DNA from: an uncultured Eubacteriales bacterium
Lineage (GTDB): Bacteria > Bacillota > Clostridia > UBA1381
NCBI GenBank assembly: GCA_905199755.1
Contig: CAJKHT010000002.1
Coordinates: forward strand, 1-64,000
Reading direction: 5' to 3'
Length of the DNA: 64,000 bases
Part shown: in pieces, positions 61,291 through 64,000 of the stretch
Position numbering within the stretch: position 1 is the stretch's first letter
Layout: each line of letters begins with the position of its first letter
Program-made: the position numbers and the translations under genes
The notes under the pieces: model-generated
Seen by the model: the letters and a program-made list of their open reading frames with translations, nothing else
Databases searched by the model: none
Told to the model about the DNA's origin: nothing

Positions 61291-61712
61291 TGTATGATTT
61301 TTTCGATATTGCAATAGAAAGTATAACCTCCGAGCGAAAAAAGGCATCAATGGCGGTTATTTCGGAAATTTTAGATTATATTAATAAAAACTATAAGGAA
61401 AACCTTACCATGCAGCAGATTTCATCATTGTTTTTCATGAATACCGCGTATCTCGGAAGACTGTTTAAAAAGAAAACGGGAAAATCCTTTAACTCGTATC
61501 TGAACGAAATAAGAATAAAAGCCGCCAAATCTCTGCTCGAATCAACCTCTCTTAAAATACATGAAATTTCCAAGGAGGTTGGATATAACGACTTCAACTA
61601 TTTCGTTACCAAATTTGAGAGCATTGAGGCTCTTTCACCGAAGAATTACCGAAATAAATATATAGCCTCACTGTCGGAGCATGAAACAGCGCATTCACCC
61701 GAAACCGAGTAA
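61290..61712 (+). pseudogene. C-terminal remnant of a YesN-type AraC response regulator
   Basis: About 140 residues from FDIAIES onward contain both AraC helix-turn-helix motifs (MQQISSLFFMNTAYLGRLFK and IHEISKEVGYNDFNYFVTKF) and the closing SPKNYRNKY. The receiver and middle domains are missing. An in-frame ATG at 61224 exists, but the codons from there to ~61290 are antisense to the GH16 remnant and do not look like regulator sequence. No good ribosome site is visible. It may still be expressed, but is best read as broken. Confidence 0.7.
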
Positions 61713-61740
61713 AATCCGCTGTATAAAAAATATCATTAAT

Positions 61741-61977
61741 TTATTTATGCAGCATTTTTAAATATTCGGTAGGTGACATGCCTGTTTTTCTGCGAAACAC
61801 CCTCGAGAAATAATAAATATCACAAAAACCTGTTTCTTCGGCAATCTGCGTGACCGACTTTTTTTGTGTGTACATCATATTTTTTGCCATATTAATGCGT
61901 ACATTCCCCAAATATGAAAAAATTGTCTGACCGATGCTTTGCTTAAAGCATCGGTTCATAGTGAAGTATACATTAAT
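61741..61977 (-). pseudogene. C-terminal remnant of a second AraC-family regulator
   Basis: The minus-strand frame encodes MNRCFKQSIGQTIFSYLGNV, then IAEETGFCDIYYFSRVFRRK and ends MSPTEYLKMLHK. These are the last ~75 residues of an AraC DNA-binding domain. Coding similarity continues a few codons upstream (INVYFT) before a stop near 61977. The N-terminal regulatory part is gone. Confidence 0.7.
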
Positions 61978-62128
61978 TCATTATGTTTTTCAATAACTGT
62001 TTTTACATAGATTTGTGTTTAAGCGATATTTTTTGAATATTTTTCTTCCATGCAGCGTTATTATTCATTTACTGATTTTAATTTTAACGTTATCATATTA
62101 TCTGATAATTTTTTATGGAGGAATTTCA

Positions 62129-62797
62129 ATGAAGCTGAAAAACAAATTACCCGATCCGTCACTGTTCACGCTTACCGACCCCAGCGGTACAATGAGTCTT
62201 TTTGCATATAATGTTTCCTCCATGCTTATAACCTCAATGATCGCTTCTCTCGGAAGTCAGGTGATGAATACAAAGGTTTTTGTAACAAATATTGCTAATT
62301 ATACATATTTATTCGGTTATGCCATGGCACAGTCGAGCGCGCTCATGACAGGCAGACTCTGCGGTGCAAAAAAATATGACAGAGCAAAAGCACTTTTCAG
62401 ACAAAATATCAGATTTATTCCGATGATAAATGCTTGTATGGCATTCATTGCTTTCCTTTTTTCAAATCAGCTTATGCGGATTTTCACGGATGATGCTGCG
62501 ATAATCCATACGGCGCACTATTTATTTTTGGCTGATATTGCGGTAGAAGCTTTCAGGGGAATAACCCATATGGGTGAAAATTCTCTTTGCAGCGTGGAGG
62601 ATACACTGTACACGTCAATAGTTTCAATAGCATCATGCTTTTTGATAAGTGTACTGTTTTGCCGTATATTCTGTATTCATCTCGGAATGGGGCTTTTCGG
62701 ATATTATATTGCCGCAATGGCAGATGAGGGAATACGCGGATTGATGTATCGTATACGCTGGAACAAAGGAAAATGGATTGAGCACTGTAATACCTGA
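62129..62797 (+). pseudogene. MATE-family efflux pump with large internal deletion
   Basis: The start is preserved: GGAGG lies seven bases before ATG, and the protein begins MKLKNKLPDPSLFTLT, as in clostridial MATE proteins. After ~18 residues it jumps in frame to a sequence typical of the later half (MITSMIASLGSQVMNTKVFV, QSSALMTGRLCGAKKYDRAK, MGLFGYYIAAMADEGIRGLM). The product is 222 residues instead of about 450. Roughly 200 residues holding the first membrane bundle are missing, so transport function is very unlikely. Confidence 0.7.
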
Positions 62798-62840
62798 TTG
62801 TCCTTTATCCCTCACAAAACATTTCTTTTTATCATAGAAC

Positions 62841-62869
62841 TTGACAACAGACGCGGATTATAATATAAT
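62841..62869 (+). promoter_or_regulatory. Consensus sigma-A promoter before the membrane protein-ricT pair
   Basis: TTGACA (62841-62846), 17 bases and TATAAT (62864-62869) match both boxes. The predicted start near 62876 supports translation from 62906 rather than from an in-frame ATG at 62873. Confidence 0.85.
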
Positions 62870-62905
62870 TAAATGTATATTATATTCAAGCGAGGTCGGG
62901 CGGTT

Positions 62906-63382
62906 ATGAAAGAAGTACGTACAGGCGGCGGCAGGGAGTTCATTTATTCCGTGCTGTGGGCTATTGTAATTTTATTCACAGGCAGAGCACTGATATTGTT
63001 TATGCCGTCCTATAAGCTTTTCGGAGGAATAATCACTTTAATTTTATTCAGCGTACTCGGATTTTTCGTGCTTACACGCTATGCCGCAGTCTTTACATAC
63101 ACGCTTAAGGGGTACAGACTGCGAATAAACAGGCAGATAGGCAAACGAAACAAGGAGCTTGAAATAAAGCTTACCGACATACAAAGCATTTCCGACGAAA
63201 AGCCCGGCACAATGCCCAAGAAAAATATGATATACAACATGCGCGCAAGCGTATTTTCAAAGCAAAAGCTTTGCTATATAAAATGGCGGTGCGGCGAAGG
63301 TGATACTGTTCTTGTGTTTGAGCCGTCGGCTGCCATGAAAAATGAGATACAAAAATTAATGAGGTCAGATGAAAATGGTTGA
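62906..63382 (+). CDS. Membrane protein of unknown function upstream of ricT
   Basis: A 158-residue protein with two adjacent membrane segments (FIYSVLWAIVILFTGRALIL and LFGGIITLILFSVLGFFVLT) followed by a ~95-residue cytoplasmic, basic, PH-like beta domain (YRLRINRQIGKRNKELEIKL). I do not recognise the family. The start at 62906 is set by the upstream promoter and GAGG ten bases before the ATG. It overlaps the ricT start by eight bases, so the two are co-translated. Confidence 0.75.
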   Translation: MKEVRTGGGREFIYSVLWAIVILFTGRALILFMPSYKLFGGIITLILFSVLGFFVLTRYAAVFTYTLKGYRLRINRQIGKRNKELEIKLTDIQSISDEKPGTMPKKNMIYNMRASVFSKQKLCYIKWRCGEGDTVLVFEPSAAMKNEIQKLMRSDENG

Positions 63383-64000
63383 TATAATCGGAGTAAGATT
63401 TAAACCCACTGGAAAAACATATTATTTTAACCCTCTGGGCTTTGATATAAAGGAAGGCAGCAACGTAATTGTTGAGACAAGCCGCGGAGTGGAATACGGA
63501 AATGTTGTCATAGGCAGAAAGCAGATGAACGAAAGCAGCATTGTAAAGCCGCTTAAGGGGATTATCCGTCCGGCAAATGCCGATGATGACCGCCGCCGAG
63601 AGGAGGTACGCGCAAAAGAAAAGGAAGCTTTCGGAATATGTCTGGAAAAAATTAAAAGCCACGGTCTGGAAATGAAGCTGATAGAGGCGGAATACACCTT
63701 TGACGGCAGCAAGCTGCTTTTCTATTTCACCGCGGACGGCAGAGTTGATTTCCGCGATTTGGTAAAGGATTTGGCTACTGTTTTCAAAACACGCATAGAG
63801 CTTCGCCAGATAGGTGTCAGAGATGAATCGAAAACAATAGGCAGTATAGGCGTATGCGGCAGAAATCTGTGCTGCTCGCAGTTTCTTGATGAATTTGTGC
63901 CTGTGTCGATAAAAATGGCAAAGGAACAGGGGTTATCGCTTAATCCGTCCAAAATATCGGGTGCATGCGGCAGACTTATGTGCTGTCTCAAATACGAACA
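63375..64000 (+). CDS. ricT: Regulatory iron-sulfur protein RicT/YaaT (PSP1 family), 5' part
   Basis: The 5' portion of a PSP1-domain protein that runs off the window end after ~208 codons. Sequence from the start is MVDIIGVRFKPTGKTYYFNP; a FYFTADGRVDFRDLVKDLA stretch lies in the middle. The conserved cysteines are in VCGRNLCCSQF and GACGRLMCCLKYE. In Bacillus, RicT (YaaT) forms the Y-complex with RicA and RicF, carries Fe-S clusters, and affects RNA processing and Spo0A phosphorylation. The ATG at 63375 is ten bases after GAGG; an ATG at 63369 is closer to it. In many Firmicutes it follows holB directly, but here the genes are 55 kb apart. Confidence 0.92.
   Translation, partial: MVDIIGVRFKPTGKTYYFNPLGFDIKEGSNVIVETSRGVEYGNVVIGRKQMNESSIVKPLKGIIRPANADDDRRREEVRAKEKEAFGICLEKIKSHGLEMKLIEAEYTFDGSKLLFYFTADGRVDFRDLVKDLATVFKTRIELRQIGVRDESKTIGSIGVCGRNLCCSQFLDEFVPVSIKMAKEQGLSLNPSKISGACGRLMCCLKYE

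Noticed and set aside
61931..61954. Perfect 10-bp inverted repeat CCGATGCTTT/AAAGCATCGG
   Set aside because: It falls inside the codons for the conserved NRCFKQSIG segment of the AraC remnant and is explained by coding sequence; no T-run follows.
1..64000. CRISPR arrays, insertion sequences, transposases, integrases or prophage genes
   Set aside because: I looked for spaced direct repeats, transposase/integrase motifs and phage structural genes and found none; the only tandem repeat is the collagen triplet tract.

Overview
The window looks like a chromosome segment of an anaerobic, spore-forming Clostridia member that lives on polysaccharides. An alpha/beta-type SASP, SpmA/SpmB and a collagen-like surface protein indicate sporulation. 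Pta-AckA, pyruvate:ferredoxin oxidoreductase and a three-subunit bifurcating [FeFe] hydrogenase indicate an acetate- and H2-producing fermentation. Class III ribonucleotide reductase with a flavodiiron protein indicates strict anaerobiosis. Secreted enzymes with S-layer homology (SLH) domains and an LplB/YtcP-type oligosaccharide importer recall gut or plant-fibre Clostridia such as Monoglobus-like lineages. That placement is an inference, because there is no rRNA in the window.

Layout. 0.1-2.8 kb: SASP gene and the pta-ackA operon (minus strand). 2.9-7.3 kb: glycosyltransferase with C-terminal repeats, collagen-like protein, HAD phosphatase and 4-alpha-glucanotransferase. 7.4-14.5 kb: holB, spmAB, the glycolytic run pgk-tpiA-gpmI and a ClC channel. 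14.5-37.5 kb: a 20-kb minus-strand polysaccharide locus (solute-binding lipoprotein, two permeases, two paralogous large secreted TIM-barrel proteins, two SLH/S-layer proteins, two concanavalin-like secreted proteins, GH31 and GH30), read divergently from a YesM/YesN-type two-component system. 37.5-41.8 kb: hydCBA behind a near-consensus Rex box. 41.9-45.4 kb: SDR, AraC regulator and FAD oxidoreductase. 45.4-50 kb: nrdD-nrdG-dut-fprA behind two NrdR-like boxes 31 bp apart. 50.5-54 kb: nifJ-type PFOR. 54.3-56.4 kb: secreted GH26-like enzyme with SLH domains. 56.5-62.8 kb: tRNA-Gln, an AraC regulator, a sugar isomerase, two Gfo/Idh/MocA dehydrogenases and a cluster of broken genes (sensor remnant, GH16 tail, two AraC tails, internally deleted MATE pump). 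62.9-64 kb: membrane protein and the 5' part of ricT (yaaT).

Working together. Surface enzymes of the 14.5-34 kb locus would trim a glycan, and the lipoprotein and two permeases would import the oligosaccharides. No ATPase gene is present, so a shared one must act in trans. Cytoplasmic GH31/GH30 would then release sugars that feed glycolysis, PFOR, hydrogenase and acetate kinase. The sensor kinase/regulator next door probably controls the locus. The Rex box ties hydrogenase expression to NADH/NAD+, and the NrdR-like boxes tie anaerobic dNTP synthesis to dATP/ATP.

Most interesting. (1) Two paralogous ~920-residue secreted proteins, with a putative clan GH-A barrel I cannot assign to a family, sit in a transporter operon that also encodes S-layer proteins. 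(2) Intergenic elements at 7287-7396 and 54075-54276 share an AAGGG-type end and the same layout of a closing stem around two inner stems. (3) A row of gene remnants lies downstream of tRNA-Gln.
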